The notes: a model not told the origin generated them from the sequence alone. Numbered from the stretch's first letter, positions 20,639 to 30,051 are shown. The stretch is DNA of 38,090 nt from Burkholderiaceae bacterium (GCA_022072045.1 JAJVIL010000019.1:1-38090); one strand, 5' to 3'. Numbers and translations are program-made.

Positions 20639-21709
20639 GTGAAGCGAATGAGCGCGTGGGCGGCCGGTGCGTTCGCCATGGTTTGCTTTCTGGCCACACC
20701 CACCTTCGCGGTTGCCGGCGGCGACGCACGGCCGGTCGCCAAAGCCAAGAGCAGCAGCGCAACCAAGAGCGCATCGCGACGCAAGGCGCGCGTGACGGTA
20801 CGACCGTCGCTGGCGCAGAAGCAAGGCCTGCGAGGCACCGAAGACGCGCTGCGTCTCAAATCCAGTGCCGCGCTGGTGATCGATCAGGACACCGACGAGG
20901 TGCTGTACAGCAAGAATGCCGAGGCGGTGCTGCCGATCGCGTCGATCACCAAGCTGATGACGGCGATCGTCGTGCTCGATGCCGACCAGCCGATGGACGA
21001 GCCGATCAAGGTGTCGAAGGTCGCGCTCGACACCCCGAGGAACAACCGTTCTCGCCTCCGCGTGGGCGCCACGCTGTCGCGCGGCGAGTTGATGCACCTG
21101 GCCCTGATGTCGTCGGAGAACCGCGCCGCCTTCTCGATCGGTGCGGCCTACCCGGGCGGGCTGCCGGCGCTGGTCGAGGCGATGAACCGCAAGGCGGGCG
21201 AACTCGGCATGCACGATTCGCACTTCGTCGAACCCACCGGCCTGTCGAGCGACAACCGCTCGAGCGCGCACGACCTCGCGCTGCTCGTCCAGGCTGCGTA
21301 CGAGCACCCGGTGCTGCGTGAATACTCGACCACTGAAGATGCGTCGGTGCCGATCGGACGGCGCATGGTGCAGTTCCGTACCACGAATTCGCTGGTGCGC
21401 AACCCATCGTGGGAAATTGGCCTGCAGAAGACTGGCTACATCTCCGAGGCGGGTCGCTGCCTGGTGATGCAGGCCGAGTTGGCCGGTCGCAAGCTGATCA
21501 TGGTGCTGCTCGATTCGGTCGGCCGCTACTCGCGCGTCGGCGATGCCGAGCGCATCCGGCGTTGGCTCGACTCGTTGCCGACCGCACACGCGCAAGAGCA
21601 GGGGACGCCCGATGCGCCCGATGCGGCTTCTGCAGTGGCGCACGAGCCTTCAGCGGCGGTGACCGAGGGCGAGGGAGATCTGGGCCGCAGTGGCTCGGAC
21701 ACGTTCTAG
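20639..21709 (+). CDS. pbpG: D-alanyl-D-alanine endopeptidase (PBP7/DacA-like)
   Basis: SxxK (PIASITKLMTAIVVLDADQPMDE), SxN (SSEN) and KTG (QKTGYISEAGRCLVMQA) motifs; signal-peptide-like N-terminus. Start uncertain (GTG 20639 or ATG 20648; track ORF from 20609). Confidence 0.9.
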   Translation: MKRMSAWAAGAFAMVCFLATPTFAVAGGDARPVAKAKSSSATKSASRRKARVTVRPSLAQKQGLRGTEDALRLKSSAALVIDQDTDEVLYSKNAEAVLPIASITKLMTAIVVLDADQPMDEPIKVSKVALDTPRNNRSRLRVGATLSRGELMHLALMSSENRAAFSIGAAYPGGLPALVEAMNRKAGELGMHDSHFVEPTGLSSDNRSSAHDLALLVQAAYEHPVLREYSTTEDASVPIGRRMVQFRTTNSLVRNPSWEIGLQKTGYISEAGRCLVMQAELAGRKLIMVLLDSVGRYSRVGDAERIRRWLDSLPTAHAQEQGTPDAPDAASAVAHEPSAAVTEGEGDLGRSGSDTF

Positions 21710-22435
21710 CCAAGACTCCTCGAGCCGGTCGGCCGGCGCCGACACCGACAGCCCGGCGACCAGGCTCGACTGGTCGTCGAAGATCCCAGCGGCGAGGCAG
21801 CGCACGCCGAGTTCCAACTCCTCGTCGTCGCGCGCCGTGGCGGTCTGTCTCACCAGCATCAGTTCGCGCTCCAGGCGCGCCAGGTCGGTGATGCTGTTGC
21901 GCGTGTGGCCCGCCAGACCGGTGCGTGTCGCGTAGGCACGCACACGTTGCGGTTCGTCGAAGGCCAGGAACAGCTTGCCCACCGACGTCAGGTGCAGGGG
22001 CGCACGCCCCCCGACGGCGCGCACCACCTGCATCCCCGAGCGCTCGCTGTACGTGCGCTCGATGTAGACGATCTCGTCGCCCTGGCGCACCGAAAGGTTG
22101 ACCGGCTGGTGCGTCAGCTTGTGCAGCTCGCGCATCGGCCCGAGCGCCGCGTCGCGCACGTCGAGACGCGCCTTCACCAGATTGCCCAGTTCGAGCAGGC
22201 GCATGCCGAGCCGGTAGCTGCCGGCTTCGGGTCGATCGACGAAGCGGCCGATCACCAGGTCGTTGAGGATGCGGTGGGCGGTCGACGGATGCAGCCCGGT
22301 GCGCGCGGTGAGTTGCTTCAGTGGTACCGGATCGGGCTGCGACGCCAGCACGTCCAGCAGGGTGAACATGCGCTCGATCACCTGGATGGTCGGCGCCACC
22401 GGTGCGCGCGCGGCGTCTCGTTGCTTCTCGCTCAT
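21650..22435 (-). CDS. IclR family transcriptional regulator
   Basis: MSEKQRDAARAPVAPTIQVIERMFTLLDVLASQPDPVPLKQLTARTGLHPSTAHRILNDLVIGRFVDR...HLTSVGKLFLA; wHTH plus IclR effector domain. Confidence 0.94.
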   Translation of the reverse strand: MSEKQRDAARAPVAPTIQVIERMFTLLDVLASQPDPVPLKQLTARTGLHPSTAHRILNDLVIGRFVDRPEAGSYRLGMRLLELGNLVKARLDVRDAALGPMRELHKLTHQPVNLSVRQGDEIVYIERTYSERSGMQVVRAVGGRAPLHLTSVGKLFLAFDEPQRVRAYATRTGLAGHTRNSITDLARLERELMLVRQTATARDDEELELGVRCLAAGIFDDQSSLVAGLSVSAPADRLEESWLERVRATAAQISLALGHRR

Positions 22436-22503
22436 GGAACGCGATTCTGCATCCTGAGAGCGTCGATTCGACAATTCGGATGGCCGGGATCTCCGCGGTT
22501 GGG

Positions 22504-23787
22504 TCAGGCGGTGCGCACCGCGTGCGCCGCTGCCACCCCCGATCGCACGGCACCTTCGAGCGTGGCCGGGTAGGGGCCGTCCACGTAGTCGCCGGCGGCC
22601 AACAGATTGGGCGCGATCAGCGCCGTGGGGCGCCGCAACGCCGGCACGCAGGCGAAGGTGGCGCGACGCTCGAGCGCCGTGTGCACCACCTCGGGCTGCG
22701 GGCCGAACGAAGCAGGCAGGTCGCGAGCGCCCTGCGCCTGCACGGCCGAGGCCAGTGCAGGCAACCCCCTCTCGAGCCAGTCGCTGGCACCGCTGACGAC
22801 GAGCGCCGCGAGGTCGTGATGCTGCCCCAGCAGCCCGAGATCGAAGGCGAATTGCGCCGGGCGCTCGCGGTCGCTTCGCAGGGCCACCATGGGGCTGGGT
22901 AGCGCAAACCTGCGTCGCAGGTACACGGTGGCAATGGGCTCGTGCCGCAGTGCTCGCGCCCGTTGTGCCCAGGGCGCGTTCAGCGGCGAAGCCAGCCGCG
23001 CTGCCTCGACGGCGCTGCAGGCGAGGATCACCGCATCGAAGGCGGTGCCGTCGACCAACCATCCGGTGCCAGACGTCGGGCCGATCGCGAGCACGCGGTG
23101 TCTGAGTCGAAGCGTCGCCCCCTGCTGCTCGAGCCAGCGCAGCGCCGGCTCCGGCAGCAGCCGCGAGAGCCCGGCGGCCGGGAGCAGCAGGTCGGAGCTG
23201 CCACGTCCGCCGAACAGCGCGTCGGCCAACACCCGCAGAAACACCGTCGCGTCCGCGAGCGCCGACGGCGTGTTCAGCGCTGCGAGGCAAAGCGGATCGA
23301 TCAGATCCTGCCGCACGCGCGGCGGCAATCCCGCGCAGAGCTGGGCCACCGTCTCGACTCCGGGATTGCGCATGCCGTTGCGCAACCAGGCAAAGGTCTG
23401 GCGCAGCAGCGCAGTGCGCTCGCGCCAGCTCCACCGGTGCTGGCGCGCAACCGCCCAGGCGAACGCCAGGTGCACGTTGCCGCGCGGCAACCGGATGCCG
23501 CCACCATCCGGGTACAGCAATTCGAGCCGGCGGCGCTGCAGCACCCGCGCAGGGTCGACGCCGACCCGCCGCATCAGGCGCAGCGTTTCGCGATAGGCGC
23601 CGATCAGGATGTGCTGACCATTGTCGAGTGCAAGCCCATCGACGGCCACGCTGCGCGCGCGGCCGCCGCCGCTGCCCGCCATTTCGAACAACGTGACCGC
23701 ATGGCCGTCGGCGCTGGCCTGCACCGCGGCGGCGAGCCCCGCCCAGCCGGCGCCGACCACCGCCACGCACCTGCGTGGCAGGCTCAC
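22504..23787 (-). CDS. hpnE: Hydroxysqualene dehydroxylase
   Basis: FAD-dependent amine-oxidase-like fold (VAVVGAGWAGLAAAVQASADGHAVTLFEMAGSGGGRARS...LDNGQHILIGAYRETL), directly downstream of hpnD. Confidence 0.93.
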   Translation of the reverse strand: MSLPRRCVAVVGAGWAGLAAAVQASADGHAVTLFEMAGSGGGRARSVAVDGLALDNGQHILIGAYRETLRLMRRVGVDPARVLQRRRLELLYPDGGGIRLPRGNVHLAFAWAVARQHRWSWRERTALLRQTFAWLRNGMRNPGVETVAQLCAGLPPRVRQDLIDPLCLAALNTPSALADATVFLRVLADALFGGRGSSDLLLPAAGLSRLLPEPALRWLEQQGATLRLRHRVLAIGPTSGTGWLVDGTAFDAVILACSAVEAARLASPLNAPWAQRARALRHEPIATVYLRRRFALPSPMVALRSDRERPAQFAFDLGLLGQHHDLAALVVSGASDWLERGLPALASAVQAQGARDLPASFGPQPEVVHTALERRATFACVPALRRPTALIAPNLLAAGDYVDGPYPATLEGAVRSGVAAAHAVRTA

Positions 23788-23788
23788 T

Positions 23789-24637
23789 TCAGTGGCCTTG
23801 CCACTGTGTGCGCGCAGCGATCCACAGCTTGCGCAACGGCGTCAGCGAGGTACGCTGGTGCAGCACCCGGAAGCCGTCGTCTTCGATCTCCTGCAGCAGC
23901 GTGCGATAGATGTTGGCCATCATCAGACCGGGTCGTTGCGATTCGCGGTCGGCCTCGGGCAACAGCGCCAGCGCGCCGTCGTAGGTGGCCTGCGCGCGTT
24001 GCGCCTGAAACCGCATGAGCGCGGTGAAGCGATCGCTGTAGCCCCACGGGGACTCGCGCTGCAGGATCTCCGAGGCCTTGACCCCGAAGCGCTGCAAGTC
24101 CTCCAGCGGCAGATAGATGCGGCCGCGGCGGGCGTCGTCGCCGACATCGCGAATGATGTTGGTCAACTGCAGCGCCAGTCCCAGTTTGTGCGCGTAGTCG
24201 ATCGTGCGCACGCTGCGGCGCCCGAAGATGTTGGCTGCCACCTCGCCGACGACGCCGGCCACCAGGTGGCAATAGCGCTCGAGCAGCGCGAAGTCGAGGT
24301 AGCGCGTCTGGTCGAGGTCCATCTGGCAGCCTTCGATCACTGCCAGCAAATGAGACGGCTCGATGCCGTGCGCAGCGGCCTGCGGCATCAGCGCCTGCAG
24401 CACCGGATGGCTCGGTGTGCCGGCGAAGGCGCTGGCCACCTCCTGCCGCCACCAGGCGAGCTTGGCGGCCGCAACGCCGGGGTCGGTGACTTCGTCGACC
24501 ACGTCGTCGACTTCACGGCAAAAGGCATAGAACGCCGTGATCGCCGCGCGCTTGGCCGGCGGCAGGAACATGAACGCGTAGTAGAACGACGATCCGCTGC
24601 CGGCCGCCTTCTGCTGCACGTATTGCGCAGGGGTCAC
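23789..24637 (-). CDS. hpnD: Presqualene diphosphate synthase
   Basis: GTG start; TPAQYVQQKAAGSGSSFYYAFMFLPPAKRAAITAFYAFCREVDDVVDE...ALQLTNIIRDVGDDARRGRIYLPLEDL. Confidence 0.94.
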   Translation of the reverse strand: MTPAQYVQQKAAGSGSSFYYAFMFLPPAKRAAITAFYAFCREVDDVVDEVTDPGVAAAKLAWWRQEVASAFAGTPSHPVLQALMPQAAAHGIEPSHLLAVIEGCQMDLDQTRYLDFALLERYCHLVAGVVGEVAANIFGRRSVRTIDYAHKLGLALQLTNIIRDVGDDARRGRIYLPLEDLQRFGVKASEILQRESPWGYSDRFTALMRFQAQRAQATYDGALALLPEADRESQRPGLMMANIYRTLLQEIEDDGFRVLHQRTSLTPLRKLWIAARTQWQGH

Positions 24638-25491
24638 ACCAGGCGCTCGGGGGCGAACCACGTGGTGCGATAGCGCAGGCTGCGCCACGCCAGCAGGGGC
24701 GCATCGGCTGCGTTCAGCCGCGGCCGGCGGGTGATCGATGCGCAATCCATCCGCGCGATTCTCTCAAGGATGCGCCAGCCGCCGTGCACCACGAGGCGCA
24801 GCTCCCAGCCGGCGCGGCCCGGCACGCGCAGCGGCAGGGCGGCGCCTTCGGCCAGCAGCGAGGCGGTCCAGCGCACGAGGTCGCGCACCAATGCACGCAA
24901 TGCGGGGGTGTCGCCGAGCGCGCGCGGATCGGCGAGATCGACACCGTGCAACGCGGCGTCGGCGTACGGAAGGTAGTTGCGCCCGCGTGGCAGATCGACG
25001 CTGAGGTCTTGCCAGAAGTTGATGAGCTGCAGGCTCGAGCACACGGCGTCGGCCTGGTGCAGCGACTGTGCGTCGCCGATGCCGTACAGGTGCAGCAGCA
25101 GGCGCCCGATCGGATTGGCCGAGCGGCGGCAATAGGCGAGCAGCGCCTCGCGGTCGGCATAGCTGGGGTTGCCGGCGTCCTGCTCGAACGCATCGAGCAG
25201 GTCGTGCAGCGGCGCGGGCGGCAGCGCGTGCGTGCGCATTGCGGCGGCCAGCGCGTCGAAGACGCCCGCCCAGGGTTGCGCCGCGGGAAGCGGGTCGCCG
25301 GCGATGGTTGCCGTCAGCGCCGCGCGAAAGCGCGCCAACTCGCGCAGGCGGGCCGCAGGCTCGGCGTCGCCCTCGTCGGCGATGTCGTCGGCGGTGCGGG
25401 CGAGGGCGTAGATCGCCCGCACGGGCGCACGCAGCGACGGCGGGCACAGCAGCGACGCCACCGGAAAGTTCTCGTAGTGACCGACCCCCAT
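24634..25491 (-). CDS. hpnC: Hydroxysqualene synthase
   Basis: MGVGHYENFPVASLLCPPSLRAPVRAIYALARTADDIADEGDA...SLQLINFWQDLSVDLPRGRNYLP; squalene/phytoene synthase family. Confidence 0.94.
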   Translation of the reverse strand: MGVGHYENFPVASLLCPPSLRAPVRAIYALARTADDIADEGDAEPAARLRELARFRAALTATIAGDPLPAAQPWAGVFDALAAAMRTHALPPAPLHDLLDAFEQDAGNPSYADREALLAYCRRSANPIGRLLLHLYGIGDAQSLHQADAVCSSLQLINFWQDLSVDLPRGRNYLPYADAALHGVDLADPRALGDTPALRALVRDLVRWTASLLAEGAALPLRVPGRAGWELRLVVHGGWRILERIARMDCASITRRPRLNAADAPLLAWRSLRYRTTWFAPERLV

Positions 25492-25504
25492 GCGCGGATT
25501 CTGA

Positions 25505-25516
25505 TTTCAATTGAAA
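25505..25516. promoter_or_regulatory. 12-bp perfect palindrome TTTCAATTGAAA in the hpnC/RND intergenic region
   Basis: Perfect inverted repeat 13 bp upstream of the hpnC start codon and 10 bp upstream of the RND -35 box. Confidence 0.45.
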
Positions 25517-25526
25517 CGAGCCGGGT

Positions 25527-25555
25527 TTGACAGCGCATCGGTTGGCCCATACATT
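25527..25555 (+). promoter_or_regulatory. Sigma70 promoter of the RND efflux operon
   Basis: TTGACA (25527-25532), 17-bp spacer, TACATT (25550-25555). Confidence 0.8.
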
Positions 25556-25573
25556 ACTGACCGGCCGGTCAGT
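25556..25573. promoter_or_regulatory. TetR-family-like operator
   Basis: Perfect 18-bp palindrome ACTGACCGGCCGGTCAGT immediately abutting the -10 box. Confidence 0.75.
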
Positions 25574-25627
25574 CACTAAAAAGGAAGCGACCGGCCGCCG
25601 TCGCGCTGTTCATCCGATCGCCCCGCC

Positions 25628-26758
25628 ATGAAGCGCCTTCTTCTCGCCCCGCTGTTGCCACTCATCGCCACCGCCTTGATTGCCTGCTCGCCCAAGCCGC
25701 CGCCCGCACAGCCGACTCGGGCGGTGCGCACGGCGGTTGTCGCATCGACCGCGGGCGGAGCCCACGAGTACGCGGCAGAGATCCGCGCGCGCACCGAATC
25801 GAGGCTGGGTTTTCGCGTCGGCGGCAAGCTGGTCTCGCGCTCGGCCGACCTGGGCGACGCAGTTCGCGCCGGGCAGGTGCTGGCGCAACTCGACCCTCGT
25901 GATCTTCAACTGGGTCAGCAGGCGGCACAGGCCGCGCTGGGGGCCGCCAAGGCCAACTTCGAGCTCAGCCAGACCGAATTCAAGCGCTATCAGGAACTGC
26001 GCGAACAGGGCTTCATCAGCCGGCTCGAGCTCGAGCGTCGCGCAACCGGCCTCGTCGCTGCGCAGGCGCAATACGAGCAGGCGCGGGTGCAGGCCGGCAT
26101 GCAGGGCAATCAGGCGCGCTACGCCACGCTGAGCGCCGATGCGTCGGGGGTGATCACGGGCGTCGATGCCGAACCCGGTGCGGTGGTGGCAGCCGGTGCA
26201 CCGGTGCTGCGGCTCGCGCACGACGGGCCGCGCGACGCGGTCTTCAACGTGCCGGAGGACCGGGTGGCGCAGATGCGTTCGCTGCTCGGAGTGACCAACG
26301 CGTTGCAGGTGACCCTGTGGAATGACCGCGCCGCGCCGATCGTCGCCACGGTGCGCGAGGTGGCCGCCGCCGCCGACCCGACGACGCGAACCTTCGTCGT
26401 CAAGGCCGACATCGGCCGTGCCGCGGTCAGGCTCGGTCAGACGGCAGCGGTCAGGGTCGAGTCGCCGCACGTGGTCGGTCAGATCAAGCTGCCGCTGCCG
26501 GCCGTGTTCGAACTGCGGGGCGTGCCGACGGTGTGGGTGCTCGACCGCGCGAGCATGACGGTCAGGCCGCAGGCGGTGCGCCTGACCGGTGCCGAGGGCA
26601 ACGACGTGGTGATCGCCGGCGGCGTGTCGCTTGGCGAGACGGTGGTGGTGGCCGGCGTCCACGTGCTGAGCGCCGGACAGAAGGTGCGCCTGTACGCCGA
26701 GCGCGGCGCACAGGCGGGCCACACCGCGCCGCTCGGTGGCAGCGTCGCGACGCGCTGA
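25628..26758 (+). CDS. RND efflux periplasmic adaptor subunit (lipoprotein)
   Basis: Lipobox-like LIACSPKPP; RVGGKLVSRSADLGDAVRAGQVLAQLDPRDLQLGQQAAQAAL; HlyD/AcrA-like. Confidence 0.95.
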   Translation: MKRLLLAPLLPLIATALIACSPKPPPAQPTRAVRTAVVASTAGGAHEYAAEIRARTESRLGFRVGGKLVSRSADLGDAVRAGQVLAQLDPRDLQLGQQAAQAALGAAKANFELSQTEFKRYQELREQGFISRLELERRATGLVAAQAQYEQARVQAGMQGNQARYATLSADASGVITGVDAEPGAVVAAGAPVLRLAHDGPRDAVFNVPEDRVAQMRSLLGVTNALQVTLWNDRAAPIVATVREVAAAADPTTRTFVVKADIGRAAVRLGQTAAVRVESPHVVGQIKLPLPAVFELRGVPTVWVLDRASMTVRPQAVRLTGAEGNDVVIAGGVSLGETVVVAGVHVLSAGQKVRLYAERGAQAGHTAPLGGSVATR

Positions 26759-26773
26759 AGCGAGGCTGAGCCG

Positions 26774-29700
26774 ATGTCTGCCGCTGCGACTGCCGGGGCG
26801 TCGCGCTTCAACGTGTCGAGTTGGGCGCTGGCGCATCCGGCGTTGACGCGCTATCTGCTGATCGTGCTGATGGTGCTGGGGTTCGCGGCGTACTTCCAGC
26901 TCGGCCAGGACGAAGATCCGCCGTTCACTTTTCGTGCGATGGTCGTGCAGGCGTACTGGCCAGGCGCCAAAGCGCAGCAGATCGCCGAGCAGGTGACCGA
27001 CCGCATCGAGAAGACGCTGCAGGAGGTGCCGCATGCCGACATCATCCGCAGCTACACCAAGCCCGGCGAGTCGCTGACCATCCTGCAGCTCGCCGACAGC
27101 ACGCCGCCCAAGGAGGTGGCTAATGCGTGGTATCAGGCGCGCAAGCGCGTCGGCGACATGCGCGCCACGCTGCCGCAGGGCGTGATCGGCCCGCTGTTCA
27201 ACGACGACTTCGGCGATGTCTACGGCTCGATCTTCGCGTTGTCGGCCGACGGCTTCAGCGACGAGGAGCTGCGCGAGTTCGCCGAGGATGTGCGCTCGGC
27301 GCTGCTGCGCGTGCCCGACGTCGCCAAGGTCGAGCTGTTCGGCGTGCAGCCCGAGAAGCTGTTCGTCGAGATCTCGCACCAGCGCCTGGCGCAGCTCGGA
27401 CTCGGCCTGAGCCAGGTGGTGGCCCAGCTGGGTGCGCAGAATGCCATCGAAGGGGCCGGCGTGCTCGACGCCGGCGCGCAGAACCTCCAGGTGCGGGTCG
27501 GCGGCGCGTTCGATTCGGTCGACGAGTTGCGTCGCTTCCCGATCCGTGCCCTCGACCCGGCCACCGGCGTAGCGAGCAGTCTGCGTCTGGCCGATATCGC
27601 CGAGATCCGCCGCGCGACGGTCGACCCGCCGGCGGTGAAGGTGCGCCACCAGGGCAAGACGGTGATCGCCTTGGGTGTGGCGATGGCCAAGGGCGGCGAC
27701 ATCATCGCGCTCGGCGACGCGCTGCACGCCAAGGCCGACGCGTTGCGGCGCGACCTGCCCGCTGGCATCGAGCTGATGCAGGTGCAGGATCAGCCGCGCG
27801 CCGTGTCGCGCTCGGTGGGCGAGTTCGTCCGCGTGCTGATCGAGGCGATCGTCGTCGTGCTGGCGGTCAGCTTCGTCAGCCTCGGGCTGCACACCCGGCC
27901 GCTGCGCATCGACATGCGGCCGGGGCTGGTGGTGGGCATCACGATCCCGCTGGTGCTGGCGATCACCTTCATCGCCATGTACTACTGGGGTGTCGGCCTG
28001 CACAAGGTCTCGCTCGGCTCGCTGATCATCGCGCTCGGTCTGCTGGTCGACGACGCGATCATCGCGGTGGAGATGATGGTGCGCAAGCTCGAGGAGGGCT
28101 ACGACAAGGCGCGCGCCGCGTCGTTCGCCTACGAGATCACGTCGATGCCGATGCTCACAGGCACGCTGATCACGGCGGCAGGCTTCCTGCCGATCGGCCT
28201 GGCCAAGTCGATGACCGGCGAGTACACCTTCGCGATCTTCGCGGTGACGTCGGCCGCGCTGTTGATCTCATGGGCAGTATCGGTGTACTTCGTGCCGTTT
28301 CTCGGCGCGGCGCTGCTGCGCACCCGCAGCCGAGCCGGCGGCCAGGCGCACGAGTTGTTCGACACCCCGTTCTACTCGCGCTTTCGCGCGCTGGTCGACT
28401 GGTGCGTGCAGCATCGCTGGCTGACGATCGGCGCCACCGTGCTGACCTTCGCGCTCGGGTTGGCCGGCATGGGCAAGGTGCAGCAGCAGTTCTTCCCGGA
28501 CTCGAGCCGGCCCGAGATCCTGGTGGACCTGTGGCTGCCCGAGGGCTCGACCATCCAGCAGAGCGAGGCGGTCGCGCGCCGCTTCGAGCAGCGGATGATG
28601 AAGGAACCTGGCATCGACACCGTGACGGCGTGGATCGGCTCTGGCGTGCCGCGCTTCTACCTGCCGCTCGACCAGATCTTCCCGCAGAGCAACGTCAGCC
28701 AGACCATCCTGCTGGCGCGCAGCCTCGAGCAGCGCGAAGTGCTGCGTCAGCGGTTGCCCGCGCTGCTGGCCGAGGAGTTCCCTGAGGCGCGCGGCCGCGT
28801 CAAGTTGCTGCCCAACGGGCCGCCGGTGCCGTATCCGGTGCAGTTCCGCGTGCTGGGCTCCGATGTGCAGCAGGTGCGCGCCTGGGCCGACGAGGCACGC
28901 GCCATCGTCGCCTCGGACCCGGCGATGCGCGGCGTCAACGACAACTGGAACGAATCGATCAAGGCCCTGCAGCTCGAGATCGACCAGGACAAGGCGCGCG
29001 CCATCGGCGTCAGCAGTCAATCGGTGGCGCAGGCCTCGCGCACGATCCTGTCGGGCATCACGATCGGCCAGTACCGCGAGGGCGACAAGCTGGTCGACAT
29101 CGTGCTGCGGCAACCGCTGCACGAGCGCGACGCCATCACCGACCTCGGCAGCGCCAACCTGCCCTCCGCGAGCGGGCGCTCGGTGCCGCTGACCCAGGTG
29201 GCGCGCATCGGCATGGGCTTCGAGCCCGGTGTGCTGTGGCGCGAGGGCCGCAAGTTCGCGGTCACCGTGCAAGGCGACGTCGCCGAGGGCGTCGAGGGGG
29301 CCACCGTCACGCAGCGCATCTGGCCCAGGCTGCAGGAACTGCAGGCCCGCATGCCCGCGGGTTACTCGATCCAGGTCGCCGGTGCGGTGGAGGAGAGCCG
29401 CAAGGGCCAGGGCGCGATCGTCGCCGGCGTGCCGCTGATGTTGTTCATCATGATGACGCTGCTGATGCTGCAACTGCAGAGCTTCTCGCGGTCGGTGCTG
29501 GTGTTCCTGACCGCGCCGCTGGGCCTGGTCGGCGTCGCCGCAGCGCTGCTGCTGCTGAATCGCCCGTTCGGCTTCGTCGCGTTGCTCGGCGTGATCGCGC
29601 TGATGGGGATGATCATGCGCAACTCGGTGATCCTGATCGATCAGATCGAGCAGGACCGCAGGCGTGGCGTCGATGCCTGGACCGCGATCGTCGAGGCAGC

Positions 29701-29893
29701 CGTGCGGCGCTTTCGGCCGATCGTGCTGACCGCCGCCGCGGCGGTGCTGGCGATGATCCCGCTGTCGCGCAGTGTGTTCTGGGGCCCGATGGCGGTGGCA
29801 ATCATGGGCGGCCTGGTCGTCGCAACCGTGCTCACTCTGTTGTCGCTGCCGGCGATGTACGCCGCGTGGTTCCGCGTGAAGCGCGAACGCTAG
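26774..29893 (+). CDS. RND efflux permease subunit
   Basis: 1039 aa; QLGQDEDPPFTFRAMVVQAYWPGAKAQQIAEQVTDRIEKTLQEVP...LGLLVDDAIIAVEMMVRKLEEG...; AcrB/HAE family. Confidence 0.96.
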   Translation: MSAAATAGASRFNVSSWALAHPALTRYLLIVLMVLGFAAYFQLGQDEDPPFTFRAMVVQAYWPGAKAQQIAEQVTDRIEKTLQEVPHADIIRSYTKPGESLTILQLADSTPPKEVANAWYQARKRVGDMRATLPQGVIGPLFNDDFGDVYGSIFALSADGFSDEELREFAEDVRSALLRVPDVAKVELFGVQPEKLFVEISHQRLAQLGLGLSQVVAQLGAQNAIEGAGVLDAGAQNLQVRVGGAFDSVDELRRFPIRALDPATGVASSLRLADIAEIRRATVDPPAVKVRHQGKTVIALGVAMAKGGDIIALGDALHAKADALRRDLPAGIELMQVQDQPRAVSRSVGEFVRVLIEAIVVVLAVSFVSLGLHTRPLRIDMRPGLVVGITIPLVLAITFIAMYYWGVGLHKVSLGSLIIALGLLVDDAIIAVEMMVRKLEEGYDKARAASFAYEITSMPMLTGTLITAAGFLPIGLAKSMTGEYTFAIFAVTSAALLISWAVSVYFVPFLGAALLRTRSRAGGQAHELFDTPFYSRFRALVDWCVQHRWLTIGATVLTFALGLAGMGKVQQQFFPDSSRPEILVDLWLPEGSTIQQSEAVARRFEQRMMKEPGIDTVTAWIGSGVPRFYLPLDQIFPQSNVSQTILLARSLEQREVLRQRLPALLAEEFPEARGRVKLLPNGPPVPYPVQFRVLGSDVQQVRAWADEARAIVASDPAMRGVNDNWNESIKALQLEIDQDKARAIGVSSQSVAQASRTILSGITIGQYREGDKLVDIVLRQPLHERDAITDLGSANLPSASGRSVPLTQVARIGMGFEPGVLWREGRKFAVTVQGDVAEGVEGATVTQRIWPRLQELQARMPAGYSIQVAGAVEESRKGQGAIVAGVPLMLFIMMTLLMLQLQSFSRSVLVFLTAPLGLVGVAAALLLLNRPFGFVALLGVIALMGMIMRNSVILIDQIEQDRRRGVDAWTAIVEAAVRRFRPIVLTAAAAVLAMIPLSRSVFWGPMAVAIMGGLVVATVLTLLSLPAMYAAWFRVKRER

Positions 29894-29923
29894 AATCCAC
29901 GACCGAGCCGCCTCCACCTGAAA

Positions 29924-29944
29924 GGGGTCGCCCCGGGCGACCCC
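29924..29944 (+). terminator. Strong hairpin after the RND gene (terminator-like, no U-tract)
   Basis: GGGGTCGCC (29924-29932), CCG loop, GGCGACCCC (29936-29944); 9-bp perfect stem. Confidence 0.4.
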
Positions 29945-29964
29945 GCTATCCGTCCAACACCCTC

Positions 29965-30051
29965 GCGCGGGTGGCGAAATTGGTAGACGCACCAGGTTTA
30001 GGTCCTGACGCCCTTACCGGCGTGCCGGTTCGAGTCCGGCCCCGCGCACCA
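29965..30051 (+). tRNA. tRNA-Leu(UAG)
   Basis: Acceptor GCGCGGG/CCCGCGC plus encoded ACCA; anticodon loop TTTAGGT (TAG); long variable arm; GGTTCGAGTCC T-arm. Confidence 0.96.

Noticed and set aside
25610-28003. 797-aa antisense ORF (-)
   Set aside because: Antisense to the RND adaptor and permease; spurious composition-driven ORF.
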